Translations under genes and position numbers: made by a program | Source: an uncultured Planctomycetaceae bacterium | GTDB lineage: Bacteria > Planctomycetota > Planctomycetia > Pirellulales > Pirellulaceae | Reading direction: 5' to 3' | DNA length: 33,780 bases | Assembly: GCA_903863885.1 (NCBI GenBank) | Contig: CAIPEB010000019.1 | Coordinates: 1 to 33,780 of the forward strand | Notes under the pieces: generated by a model | Seen by the model: only the letters and a program-made list of their open reading frames with translations | Database searches by the model: none | Told to the model about the DNA's origin: nothing | Shown: positions 25,638 through 33,780 of the stretch, in pieces | How the letters are laid out: each line of letters starts with the position of its first letter | Numbering within the stretch: the stretch's first letter is position 1

Positions 25638-26404
25638 AGGACAGCACAAAGCGACCGGTGTTGGTGCTCCTGGCCGGATTGGTTGTCGTTGTCTCGAATC
25701 TCGCGGCGATGTATCGGGCCGCGCAAAACCGCCGCGAAGCCTCACGGGGCATCGTCGAATTGACCGAACGCGACTTGGCAATGGTTCCGGTTTTCGGCGA
25801 CAGTACAGTCATGCTGCTCCAACTTAAATGGAGAGACCAATCCGACGAGCGTCGCTTCCGGAACTCGCCCGATTGGTTCACTGCCGCGCGACTGGCCGAA
25901 CTGGGCTTTGACTGCCATGTGCCGGCAAGCGACCCTGGGGCTCGAGATTATTATCGCACGATGTTGCCCATGCCGGCCTGCGTTGTACTGGACACGAAGG
26001 GAGTCCGGACTCGCCATGAAGACGGGCGCCCTGAAAAGGGATTGGTCGCCATTGATGTGGGGCGCGATGCCGGCCAATTGGAGAAGAAGTACCCGGATTT
26101 CACACGGTACGTCATCGCGAGGGGGGTCGTGAGTCTGATGTTCGATGACAGTCCGGATTCAAACGATGCGTCGCGTCGCCCGCCTCAAATTCGAGGACGG
26201 ATCAATCAGATTGTTCCGGATCTCATCTCCGTGCCGCCTCCCCACAACGCGGGATTGCTGAGCCTGCGAAGTCGCGGCGGCAGTGGCGAGGGCTCTGACA
26301 ACAGGGAACCGCGTTACGCAGTCACGGTGTCGTGGGGAACGCATGGAGAGCCTTGGGTTCGGCAGGTCCGCATGTTGTCGGACGCCGTGCCTTTTCGTCC
26401 GTAG
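25634..26404 (+). CDS. DUF4824 family membrane-anchored protein
   Basis: A 256-residue protein with one N-terminal membrane helix (VLVLLAGLVVVVSNLAAM) and a soluble, probably periplasmic, domain. The start, helix-SN-x-A-x-x-x-R-A-x-x-N-R, and the segment VELTERDL match the DUF4824 pattern. The ATG has a GGAGGA 7 nt upstream and overlaps the DUF2157 stop by four bases, so the pair is co-translated. The much longer open frame that starts upstream is only an overlap with DUF2157. Function unknown. Confidence 0.82.
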   Translation: MKDSTKRPVLVLLAGLVVVVSNLAAMYRAAQNRREASRGIVELTERDLAMVPVFGDSTVMLLQLKWRDQSDERRFRNSPDWFTAARLAELGFDCHVPASDPGARDYYRTMLPMPACVVLDTKGVRTRHEDGRPEKGLVAIDVGRDAGQLEKKYPDFTRYVIARGVVSLMFDDSPDSNDASRRPPQIRGRINQIVPDLISVPPPHNAGLLSLRSRGGSGEGSDNREPRYAVTVSWGTHGEPWVRQVRMLSDAVPFRP

Positions 26405-26541
26405 GACGAGAGGCTGAAATTGGGGCGACGACTTTATCTTCCGTGGGACGGCATGCCTGATCCGTCCAATGACGTTGGGTGTTGCGCAGCCGAGACGTGA
26501 GGGTCAGTAATCGCGTGGGATCCGATCTTCTTGTCTTTCGC

Positions 26542-26569
26542 AACGCGTGTCGCAACCCTGTCACGCGTT
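26542..26569. terminator. hairpin between convergent genes
   Basis: AACGCGTG (26542-26549) and CACGCGTT (26562-26569) form a perfect 8-bp stem with a 12-nt loop. It lies between the DUF4824 gene and the converging MFS gene and could serve both directions. There is no clean T-run. Confidence 0.45.
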
Positions 26570-26665
26570 TGTTCGACTCATGCTCTTTTCCGGACAGGTC
26601 AGGCGACCCCTCCTGCGGGAGACGGGCAACCGCAAGTGAAGAAGAGTCGTATTCTATCGCGGTTG

Positions 26666-28006
26666 CTATGAGATTCGATGTGGTGCGGCTTCCGTGTCGC
26701 GTTGCAGGTGTTTGACGCCCCAGAGCCAGAGCACGCCGCCCACCACCAGCAGCAGCGACACCAGTACGAAGCCGTAGGCCAGGCTGTTTTGTACGTTCAG
26801 GACGTTCTTGGCAAAGTCGGACACGGCTCCGACGATGGGCGGTGATATTGCGTCACCGAACAAGTGGATAATCAGAATGTTCACTGCAAACGCAGTTGCA
26901 CGGATTGAGGGATGAGTGACGTTGGCGAGGATCGTGTTCGTCGGGCCCGTGTTGAAGAACAGGAAGAACTCGGCAAAGAAGATGAATACCCAGGCGAGCG
27001 GGAAGGGGCACAACAGGAAACCGATCACGCAAGGAACGGTAAGCAGCAGTCCGACGCCCGAGACCAGAAAGTACGAGCCGGGAAATCTGGGTTTGAGCCA
27101 GTCTCCGGCTAAGCCTCCGGACAGTGTCGCGATGAGTCCCGCGACGACGGTCAAGAGGCCGAGGAACACGGAAGGCACAAGTCCGGCGACCGGCGCAACG
27201 TGCTGCTGTTCGAGATACTTGGGCATCCACCACGATATGGCGCCGATGGCAAAAGTCATGGCCGCCATGCCAAGCGTGTTCAGGACATAAGAGGGGATGC
27301 GGAGCAGTGCCAAATAGTCCTGGTATCGCGGCCCGCGCGCCGAGGTCTTGCCTCCGTCCGAGGCACCTCTCGGCGGGTCGGGCATCAGCATGGACCAGAA
27401 TCCCAGCACCAGGCCCGGGATGACGACGAGATAGAACGCCCATCGCCAACTCGTGATTGCCGCGACCTGTCCGCCCAGGGCAAATCCGAGAGCACTGCCG
27501 ACGGGGATCGCCATGTAGAACCAGGCCAGTTTCCGACCGCGGCGGGAGACCGGATAAAGATCCGAGATCACCGTTGGTGCAACCGGGCCGTATGCGGCTT
27601 CGCCGATACCGACAAAGCATCGCGTGATCAACATCATCATGAAACCGGTGGCCAGCCCGCTCGCGCCGCTGGCCAGGCTCCAGAGAGCTACGCCGATCGA
27701 GATCAGCATCCAGCGCGACATGCGGTCGCCGAGCAGTCCGAAGACCGGCGATGCGAGCATATATACGACCAGGAACGCCGTCGACAGCAGACCCATCTTG
27801 AAGTCGGCGTTCTTGTCGGCCGCGTCGAGCAATTCCCGTTGTACGTCCGGCAGTACGGCAGCCAACACGTAGCGGTCGATGTAATTGAACAGATTGATCA
27901 ACAACAGCAGTATTAATGCCTGCCTGGCGCCCTTGGACACCTGCAGTTCGTCCGGCGACGGAGGCAGATCATCGCGAGTTGTTTCACCGGACGGCGACAT
28001 GGTCAT
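26666..28006 (-). CDS. MFS transporter, spinster-like
   Basis: A 446-residue inner-membrane protein with about twelve hydrophobic helices. NLFNYIDRYVLAAVLPDVQ in the first helix and GLLGDRMSRW after the second are MFS motifs; the first is typical of spinster-like (Spns) carriers and related hexuronate/anion porters. The cytoplasmic N-terminus of about 30 residues is polar. GAGGA lies 5 nt before the ATG at 28006. Substrate unknown. The DUF309 gene lies upstream with a 90-nt gap, so the two may share a transcript. Confidence 0.9.
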   Translation of the reverse strand: MTMSPSGETTRDDLPPSPDELQVSKGARQALILLLLINLFNYIDRYVLAAVLPDVQRELLDAADKNADFKMGLLSTAFLVVYMLASPVFGLLGDRMSRWMLISIGVALWSLASGASGLATGFMMMLITRCFVGIGEAAYGPVAPTVISDLYPVSRRGRKLAWFYMAIPVGSALGFALGGQVAAITSWRWAFYLVVIPGLVLGFWSMLMPDPPRGASDGGKTSARGPRYQDYLALLRIPSYVLNTLGMAAMTFAIGAISWWMPKYLEQQHVAPVAGLVPSVFLGLLTVVAGLIATLSGGLAGDWLKPRFPGSYFLVSGVGLLLTVPCVIGFLLCPFPLAWVFIFFAEFFLFFNTGPTNTILANVTHPSIRATAFAVNILIIHLFGDAISPPIVGAVSDFAKNVLNVQNSLAYGFVLVSLLLVVGGVLWLWGVKHLQRDTEAAPHRIS

Positions 28007-28096
28007 CGGATCCTCGTGAGAAACCAGGTGCTCGACGGGAACGTTGCCGATTCTCGCAAACGCCGGGCGTATTATCCATCCGGAAATGACCCAAGA

Positions 28097-28477
28097 TCAG
28101 CGCTGCGCGGCTTCGCAGTGAATTTTGGGAAGCAAGTTCGGATTGAGCTTGGTTGCAGGCGTCTCGTCCGGACAGGCTGCCAATTCCGCGCAGCACGCAT
28201 GGATGTCGTTCAGGAAACGTTCCACATCCACGCCGAGATGCTGCGGCGAATAGCTGCCAATGTACTTCTGGCAGGAATTGTAGAGCTTGCGGGCGCCGCG
28301 GGTGTTGCCGTCGGTGAAGTGATGCAGTCCCAGCGCGATCTGGATCATGCCCTTGAGCAGGTCCCGTGACTCGCCGCGATAGTGCATCCAAACGCTTTCC
28401 CAGATCTGGTGCGCTTTGAAAAACTGCTGCCGATTGAATGTCTCGATGCCTTCGTAAAACCTCGGATCGAACGACAT
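28097..28477 (-). CDS. DUF309 protein
   Basis: A 126-residue all-helical protein. FDPRFYEGIETFNRQQFFKAH, then QIWESVW, and later LLKGMIQIALGLHH and NTRGARKLY, are the DUF309 pattern (FNxxxFFxAHxxxExxW). The ATG at 28477 follows AGGAGGGGGG, a strong ribosome site, which rules out the longer frame starting at 28546. No biochemical role is established for the family. Confidence 0.88.
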   Translation of the reverse strand: MSFDPRFYEGIETFNRQQFFKAHQIWESVWMHYRGESRDLLKGMIQIALGLHHFTDGNTRGARKLYNSCQKYIGSYSPQHLGVDVERFLNDIHACCAELAACPDETPATKLNPNLLPKIHCEAAQR

Positions 28478-28640
28478 GATCCGTCCCCCCTCCTGATGCT
28501 TGTTCGGTCTGCTTGGCCTGAACGATAACAAGTTCGGTTTCGTCACGGTAGAGTGACTTCGACGGGTTGGCCGAATCCGCCGACTCCGATGAGGTGGACG
28601 AGGCGATTATGGATTTCACGCTTGCAGCCGGATTCCGGGC

Positions 28641-29936
28641 TTACGAGGGGGATGCGGCGGTGGATTCGGACTCAGCGGGATCGAGCCGGCAGTCGCGGCC
28701 CTTCCAGGCGAACAAGGCCGTCCCGATCAGGCCGAAGGCGAACGCGACCTCGAGGTTCAGTTCGGGCGATATGCCCCACAAGACGGCGCCGCCGAACGCT
28801 GCAAAGGAGACCAGAACGTCGCGAATCAAATAGTACAGCCCGAACATGGCCGCTTTGCGCCCGTCAGGCGCCAGGTCCATGATCAGCGCTTTGCGGGTCG
28901 GTTCGCCGAACTCCTTGAGCCCGCGAAGGACGAATGCCGCGACGAGCGGAAAGAGCGAGTGCGAGTAGAGCAGCGCAAGGGGAAAGGAGGTGAAAAAAGC
29001 AAAGGTGATCAGAACAAACGGCTTCTTTCCGAAACGGTCGGCCATGTAGGCCACGGGCACGTAAATCAATACGGCTGCGATGTTCTCAACCGCGGAAAGC
29101 CAGCCGAACGTCAACTCTGAAACGGGCTGGCTGACATATCGCGTCGCCCACACCACGACGAAAGCGTCGGGGATCCGCTCGCAGAAGCGGATCAGAATGT
29201 CGGACCAGAGGAGACTTCGCAGGCCATCCGGCATTTCGCGCCAGAGACGTATCGGATTCGGTTCGGGTGCTCGGCGGCGGTTTGAATCGTCCGAAATCCA
29301 GCGTTGTTGCACGACGATTGCAAGTAAGGCGAGAATCAGCGCGGCGCTAAATGCAGCACGCACTCCCTGCTCGACGCCAAACGCCGCGATGAACGCGCCG
29401 CCGGCAACCGGGCCGAGCATCTTCGGTACACGCCGGAAGAGGGCAAGCACCGAGACGCCCATTGTGCGCTGGTTCTTCGGCACGGCCTGGGCAAGGAGGC
29501 CCATCGTCGCGGGCAGCGAAATCGCAGACCACGAAATAAAAAACGCCGCCCCCAGCAGCACCGCCCACCACGAACGAATCACGATGACGCAGGCGTACCC
29601 GATCATCGACAGCAGATTGAAGACAAGCAGTGCCCGCTTGGTTCCGAGCCGGTCGCTCAGGTAACCGCCCGGAAACGAGTAGAGCGCGGACAGCAGGTCA
29701 TCCATGCCGGCCAATGCGCCGATGGCGAGAATCGCGGTCGACGATTTGGCCAGTGACTGAAGATAGAGCGGCAGAAACCGCTCACCCATGTGCTCGCCCA
29801 TGCCCACCAAGACAACCATTCCGAGGAGGCCGAAGATGCTCCGCCTGTTTGCTGCCGTAAACGGTTCAGACTTGTGAGACGGCGATGACACGGTTGAACA
29901 GACTCCCGGCACAGTGCTGCGGGTAACCGTCGCCAA
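28641..29936 (-). CDS. MFS transporter
   Basis: A 431-residue membrane protein with about twelve helices. GGYLSDRLGTKRALLV between helices two and three is the MFS motif A, and YMADRFGKKPFVL in the second half is its repeat. The first helix contains VLVGMGEHMGERFLPLY. Substrate unknown. The start is a TTG at 29936 with GGAG 6 nt upstream; GTG codons 24 and 45 nt further in are less well placed. The gap to the DUF309 gene downstream is about 160 nt. Confidence 0.88.
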   Translation of the reverse strand: MATVTRSTVPGVCSTVSSPSHKSEPFTAANRRSIFGLLGMVVLVGMGEHMGERFLPLYLQSLAKSSTAILAIGALAGMDDLLSALYSFPGGYLSDRLGTKRALLVFNLLSMIGYACVIVIRSWWAVLLGAAFFISWSAISLPATMGLLAQAVPKNQRTMGVSVLALFRRVPKMLGPVAGGAFIAAFGVEQGVRAAFSAALILALLAIVVQQRWISDDSNRRRAPEPNPIRLWREMPDGLRSLLWSDILIRFCERIPDAFVVVWATRYVSQPVSELTFGWLSAVENIAAVLIYVPVAYMADRFGKKPFVLITFAFFTSFPLALLYSHSLFPLVAAFVLRGLKEFGEPTRKALIMDLAPDGRKAAMFGLYYLIRDVLVSFAAFGGAVLWGISPELNLEVAFAFGLIGTALFAWKGRDCRLDPAESESTAASPS

Positions 29937-30192
29937 GCGGCGCTCCCGATACGTCCGACTCAGTCCCGGCGGACGGCCCCATGGAGAAATCAGCCGTTTC
30001 CTGATTCAGGATCGTCGGCTGGGTTGAATAGAATACCAGATGCGAGGCAGTTGTATTTTAGATTTTGCCTTTCACAGGAATGCGGCGCGAAGTGCCGCAG
30101 TCCGCACGGTGCTCTGGGTGAACCAGGCATCTCGCCGAACTCCTCATGCGCGGGACTCTTCATGCGGAGAAAAGCGGGAGCGGGTCACCGCT

Positions 30193-31290
30193 TCAGCCTG
30201 CGTTCGCGGAGAACCAGTTCCGCATGCCCTCCACGAGTCGGCGTCGTTTGCGAATCGTCATGAATGAACTGATCGGAATATGGACCACGTGTCTTGCCAG
30301 AAAGACACTTTCGGAAAACCCGACCGGAAATGTCGAAGACAACGAACGGAAGTTCGCGGGAATGCAGTCCCAGGTGCGCAGCAGGAACAGGCCCTGCCCG
30401 TGTAGGTCCGAAACGAATCGATCGCGCGAAATGCCGTCTCGGACGGTAAAGCTCAAGAAGTGTTCGGCGTTTCTGGAATTCTCGGCGGAACGGATGACCG
30501 ACAGGCCGGCGATCTCCCGCAAGGCGGATCGCAATTCATCGGCGGCTTGCCGTCTTCGCTGAAACTCGTGCTTTTCCGCAGCGGCGAACGCCAGGAAACG
30601 GCGCAGGCAAAGCCGGTTCGGAATCCCGGAGGGTGGATTCCACGTCGGGGATTCGAGATCGTCGCGCGGTGGCGTGACATCGCACGACCTTCGCTTGAGC
30701 CACTCGTAGATTACACGAGCCGGTGCAAACGTGGAGACTCGCTGGCGTAAAGTGATCTTACGCGCCGAGCCCGAACGAACTTCAACTGCTGAACCGGTCA
30801 GCAGGATTCCACCGTGGTCGTTACCGGGGACCGTTTTATAGAGTGAGATCAGCACCCAGTCGCCGAAACTGCCGATCGGGCCCTCGGCAATTGCCCCCCC
30901 GAGAGCCCGCACGCAGTCTTCGACAATCAACAGTTCCGGAAAACTCGCGCGTATTTCCGCGATTTGCGGGAAGGGATTACCGAACGCATGATCCACGAGC
31001 AGCACGGTGTCTTCGCAAGACATCCCTCCAAGTACCGTCTCGAGTTGCCGCACGTTGATATTAAGTGTCGTCCGGTCCACATCGACATGGACGACGCGCT
31101 TTCCTGCATGAATCGCGGCGGCCGTGACAGACGGGCAGATGAACGCGGGCAGCACGACGTTGCTTCGCTTCTGGCCGCGGAGCGCGTCGTGCAACATCGC
31201 TGCTCCGCTCTGTCCCCAGCAGGAAAATTGCAGCTTGGGGAAGTTCGCGGTGGTCCAGTTCTTCAGGGCCTGGGGCAGATCGGCAGTCAT
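30193..31290 (-). CDS. DegT/DnrJ/EryC1/StrS-like PLP aminotransferase
   Basis: A 365-residue type I-fold PLP protein. LPAFICPSVTAAAIHAGKRV near residue 47 is the N-terminal motif. The segment VEDCVRALGG has D125, which should pair with the PLP ring nitrogen, and SLYKTVPGNDHGGIL contains the likely Schiff-base lysine K152. The family makes amino sugars for surface polysaccharides or antibiotics, but this member belongs to a divergent branch and may not act on nucleotide sugars. Start ATG 31290 is chosen because the fold begins there; the frame stays open into the upstream methyltransferase gene. It follows that gene by 55 nt, so the two are probably one operon. Confidence 0.82.
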   Translation of the reverse strand: MTADLPQALKNWTTANFPKLQFSCWGQSGAAMLHDALRGQKRSNVVLPAFICPSVTAAAIHAGKRVVHVDVDRTTLNINVRQLETVLGGMSCEDTVLLVDHAFGNPFPQIAEIRASFPELLIVEDCVRALGGAIAEGPIGSFGDWVLISLYKTVPGNDHGGILLTGSAVEVRSGSARKITLRQRVSTFAPARVIYEWLKRRSCDVTPPRDDLESPTWNPPSGIPNRLCLRRFLAFAAAEKHEFQRRRQAADELRSALREIAGLSVIRSAENSRNAEHFLSFTVRDGISRDRFVSDLHGQGLFLLRTWDCIPANFRSLSSTFPVGFSESVFLARHVVHIPISSFMTIRKRRRLVEGMRNWFSANAG

Positions 31291-31345
31291 TTTCTTTCGG
31301 TCACGTTCATTGTGTCGCAGATGAACCGGCTGGATTCGGAGCCCC

Positions 31346-32257
31346 TCAGTTTTCGGGACGCCGCAGGTAATAGACAGTGTCGGCGGCAAGACTGATGCCG
31401 AGCAGCCGCGTCTTGCGGATGAGGTAGAAAGCAGTGTCTTTGATCTTCGTCGAGAATGTTGATCGGCGCGACGACGCCTGCCAGTTCGCCAGTGAGCATT
31501 CCGACCCCGGAATGACCCGCATGATCCGCAGGCCGGTTTTCTCGGCAAGCAATCTGACCGTCCGTTCGGCCCACACTGCGACGTGTGTCGGACTGTACAT
31601 CCAGTACCGTTTGCCATGCAGTCGCGCCAGGACACTGTCAGGGTTGTTTTCGCGGATCCGGCAAATGCCCCCCGGCCGCATGAGCTCGAACACTTTCTGC
31701 ATGAATGGCTGCGGGTTGGGGACGTACATGAGAACTTGATCGAGATTGACCCAGTCAAACGGCCCGCCGGGTACATCGACCTCGGTTAACTTGCCCACCA
31801 TAACCTGGACTTGCGCGCGGGCCGCGGCCGATTGAGCAAGGCCTTCGGAGACGTCCAGGCCGAGGCAATCAAACCCGTGATTCCTGGCGGCTGCGAGGAA
31901 GCGTCCATCTCCCGGACCGATCTCAAATAGTCGTCGGCCGGAACTCATGCCCTGCATACAGCGAAGAACGTCCTCGTCGCATCGAAGTTCTCTGCGCGCC
32001 GACGGTCGGGATCGTGCTGCGGACTCCTGGACGTCGGCAAACAGCGTCGCGGCCTCATCATCGCCGACCAATTGAAACCGCAGTCTGCATTTCGGACAAA
32101 GATAGAATCCGAAGGAGCGGATGATCTCCCGTCCGTAATCTCTCTCTCCCGTGACAAAAATGTGCGGGTCGCGAGAATCGCACACTGGGCAGCGGACTTC
32201 CTTGGCCGCCGCGGACTCTGCCGCACCGGAACCAACGAGGGGCTTCGTGGCCTTCAT
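31346..32257 (-). CDS. SAM-dependent methyltransferase with N-terminal zinc ribbon
   Basis: A 303-residue protein. CPVC (C23, C26) and CPKC (C54, C57) form a probable zinc ribbon. Then comes a class I methyltransferase core with FEIGPGDGRFL (motif I, near residue 113), LDVSEGLAQ and DWVNLDQVLMYV. This layout recalls C-methyltransferases of deoxysugar and lipopolysaccharide pathways and similar type 11/12 enzymes. AAGGAT precedes the ATG. Its partner, the aminotransferase, supports a role in modifying a surface sugar or lipid. The exact acceptor is unknown. Confidence 0.87.
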   Translation of the reverse strand: MKATKPLVGSGAAESAAAKEVRCPVCDSRDPHIFVTGERDYGREIIRSFGFYLCPKCRLRFQLVGDDEAATLFADVQESAARSRPSARRELRCDEDVLRCMQGMSSGRRLFEIGPGDGRFLAAARNHGFDCLGLDVSEGLAQSAAARAQVQVMVGKLTEVDVPGGPFDWVNLDQVLMYVPNPQPFMQKVFELMRPGGICRIRENNPDSVLARLHGKRYWMYSPTHVAVWAERTVRLLAEKTGLRIMRVIPGSECSLANWQASSRRSTFSTKIKDTAFYLIRKTRLLGISLAADTVYYLRRPEN

Positions 32258-32722
32258 GGTTATCCTTCGGCGTCTCAGCCGTGTCGGTGCTCGGTCGGGC
32301 AGTTACGATGCTGCCGAAACCGAATGAAGCGCACATTACGAGCGATCGAAGTCAAACAAAGACAAACAAAAGGCCGAACTCACACGTCTTGGCGGCTCGC
32401 GTGCTTCCCGTGCAGGGTGAGGCGAAAGGCAATCAGCAATGCGGCACTTTGAGCCTCGCACGCAAGAACGGAGTCGGAATAAACAGACCCGTGTCTGACG
32501 GCGACGCAGGGACCATCATGACAAAGCGACAACCGCTGATCAAGGCTCGGAGGAAATCCGCAGAGGGCTTTCGCCTGGTCGGGCAAGGTCCGTTGCTCAC
32601 GGGAGCGGACCAACTGCGAAAACGGTTCTGCTGGACACGCCTCTGATGCGCGCTGAATCTACTCGGCGGGTCCGGTGAGATCGCCACGCTTCTTGAGCGT
32701 CGTTGGCGGCTCGGACGCTGAA
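32258..32722. other. gene-free stretch, 465 bp
   Basis: I see no gene with both a ribosome site and protein-like composition. A 42-codon frame at 32518-32646 (basic, starting MTKRQPLIKARRKS) has no ribosome site and is not called. The left end is the leader of the methyltransferase gene. Confidence 0.5.
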
Positions 32723-32989
32723 TTACCGGCTGATCAGAACCGCCGATCCGCGAACCACGTCGGCCGCGCGGGGCAAAGCAGAACCGTGGTAATACGCGCG
32801 ACGCACGGCGTTGCCGTAAAAGTGCAGGGGGCGATAGGGACGCTGCTCAATCGGAGTCGACCTGATCTGTTCGCGCTGTGCTCCAAAGGCAATTACCTGG
32901 CCGGACCAGCCCGGTTCCTGCCCGGAACCGACTGAAGACAGAAGGGCCACCGCCATGACCGGAGCGAGAATCACGGATCGCAGCTTCAC
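32723..32989 (-). CDS. small secreted protein
   Basis: An 88-residue protein beginning at GTG 32989 with GAGGAG 8 nt upstream. A signal peptide (LRSVILAPVMAVALLSSVGSGQ) is followed by a short mature part containing IRSTPIEQRPYRPLHFYGN and VRRAYY. I associate the RPxRPLHxYGN motif with small exported proteins of Planctomycetes, from memory only. The frame is open further upstream to 33079, but that part has no signal-like start and covers the repeat array at 33016-33053. Function unknown. Confidence 0.72.
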   Translation of the reverse strand: MKLRSVILAPVMAVALLSSVGSGQEPGWSGQVIAFGAQREQIRSTPIEQRPYRPLHFYGNAVRRAYYHGSALPRAADVVRGSAVLISR

Positions 32990-33015
32990 AGATCGACTCC
33001 TCAAACCATTGTGAG

Positions 33016-33053
33016 ACGTTCGTCGCAATACGAACACGTCGCAGTACGAACGT
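33016..33053 (-). promoter_or_regulatory. compact direct and inverted repeat array before the small secreted protein gene
   Basis: Two 15-nt direct repeats, CGTCGCAATACGAAC (33021-33035) and CGTCGCAGTACGAAC (33037-33051), differ at one base and have a 16-nt period. They are enclosed by a perfect 7-bp inverted repeat, ACGTTCG (33016-33022) and CGAACGT (33047-33053). The array ends 27 nt before the GTG start, which suits an operator or a structured leader. Confidence 0.5.
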
Positions 33054-33079
33054 GGTGAATGTCCGACTCGGCACTCCAA

Positions 33080-33780
33080 TTGCCGCTCGGTGTCGATCCG
33101 TCATGCGTGCATCATGGCAATCCGTGTACCAATTTCTTAAGTGCCCCCTGTTCCGCGTGAATCACCGGAATTCGACGTCCCGCCCAGCCTCTGTCACGGG
33201 TTGCCCCCGCAAATGTCGCAGTGCCTTGATCAAATTGCACGGGTTTTCAGCGCTGGCAGCAATTTGGCCCTTTGGGCGTATCGCTTTTTTCGTCCCAGTT
33301 GGCGCGTCATCTGCTTGATGGAGCAGTGCGAGGCCCGTTCCAAGCGGATCCACTCCAAGCCTGTGGCAGTACGCCAAATCGAAGTGTGTGGGGATTGTCT
33401 GGCTGTGTAAGTATTGTTGTTAACGATTGTTACGACTCACTCAAGCTGCCTTCGGTCGCGGTGTCGGGAATCTGACGAGCACAAATCGAGTGGGCACGGA
33501 CCATAAGTGGTCGCGATATATCATGGAATACCCGTTAAATACAATGGATATCCGTGATATGTAGTGGTTTATGGGGTGAGGTCGGTGGCGAGGAAGTTGA
33601 AGCACATGTCCGGCGCGAGGCAAGTCTGCAGCCGAGAGTCGGTTGCCTGATGGCGGTGTGCGTTAATCGAGGTTCTTTCCCACCTGAACTGAGCGAGCAG
33701 ATGTAAATTGAGAAGTTGAGCGGTAGGCTCAGACAGCGGCGATTGGAATTGCTGGGAGATTCACGGCGAATTTCCGTCCT
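33080..33780. other. gene-free stretch to the window edge, 701 bp
   Basis: No gene is supported. It contains an AT-rich imperfect inverted repeat (33516-33562). A short frame from TTG 33716 is open to the window edge after GAGAA and might be the start of a gene, but 21 codons are too few to judge. Confidence 0.5.
33516..33562. repeat. AT-rich imperfect inverted repeat
   Basis: Arms of 18 nt (33516-33533 and 33545-33562) match at 12 positions, best in the part TATCAyGGA, around an 11-nt GTTAAATACAA centre. Local base composition is much richer in A and T than the rest of the window. Confidence 0.5.

Noticed and set aside
31291-31776. N-terminal extension of the aminotransferase into the methyltransferase region
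   Set aside because: It overlaps the methyltransferase gene on the same strand in another frame; the protein fold begins at 31290.

Overview
The window is about 34 kb of GC-rich chromosomal DNA with roughly twenty protein genes and no RNA gene, CRISPR array or complete transposon that I can see. Several features suggest a planctomycete or a related PVC-group bacterium: large secreted glycosidases (DUF6259, GH9 with LamG, GH31, GH42-like), a stand-alone STAS protein together with an FHA-GAF-SpoIIE phosphatase, a small secreted protein of a type I associate with Planctomycetes, and long gene-free gaps full of degenerate dispersed repeats. This assignment is inference; no taxonomic marker gene is present.

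Layout. 1-1832 (minus): a STAS-domain protein followed 18 bp later by a POT-family peptide transporter that runs off the window. 2369-2983 (plus): a DUF433/DUF5615 toxin-antitoxin-like pair whose second gene has an in-frame amber codon before its last strand. 3111-8692 (plus): a four-gene catabolic operon of thiolase, an AAE17/AAE18-like acyl-CoA synthetase, a 3-hydroxyacyl-CoA dehydrogenase and an ADHFE1-like hydroxyacid-oxoacid transhydrogenase. It looks built to activate, oxidise and cleave short hydroxy- or oxo-acids. 9036-14758: a divergent pair of secreted glycoside hydrolases (DUF6259 on minus; a GH9 enzyme interrupted by a LamG domain on plus), with a good sigma70-type promoter before the GH9 gene. 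15131-16870: the FHA-GAF-PP2C phosphatase. 17030-20594: a small pseudopilin-like protein, then a secreted GH31 enzyme with extra C-terminal domains. 21123-24169 (minus): a secreted GH42-like protein translationally coupled to a secreted metallo-beta-lactamase-fold hydrolase. 24570-26404 (plus): a coupled DUF2157/DUF4824 membrane pair. 26666-29936 (minus): two MFS transporters with a DUF309 gene between them. 30193-32257 (minus): a DegT-like aminotransferase and a zinc-ribbon methyltransferase, probably for surface-sugar modification. 32723-32989 (minus): a small secreted protein preceded by a compact repeat array. 33080-33780 holds no gene I can support.

Three repeat families occupy the gaps: a structured 113-nt unit (three copies), a short element centred on CCACGGATTGGCACGGATG (four copies), and a longer unit of about 140 nt (two copies). 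They help choose gene starts, most clearly for the acyl-CoA synthetase.

The most unusual items are the STAS-POT pairing, which suggests a peptide transporter controlled by partner switching; the LamG domain nested inside a GH9 catalytic domain; the AAE17/18-HOT catabolic operon; and the amber-interrupted DUF5615 gene.
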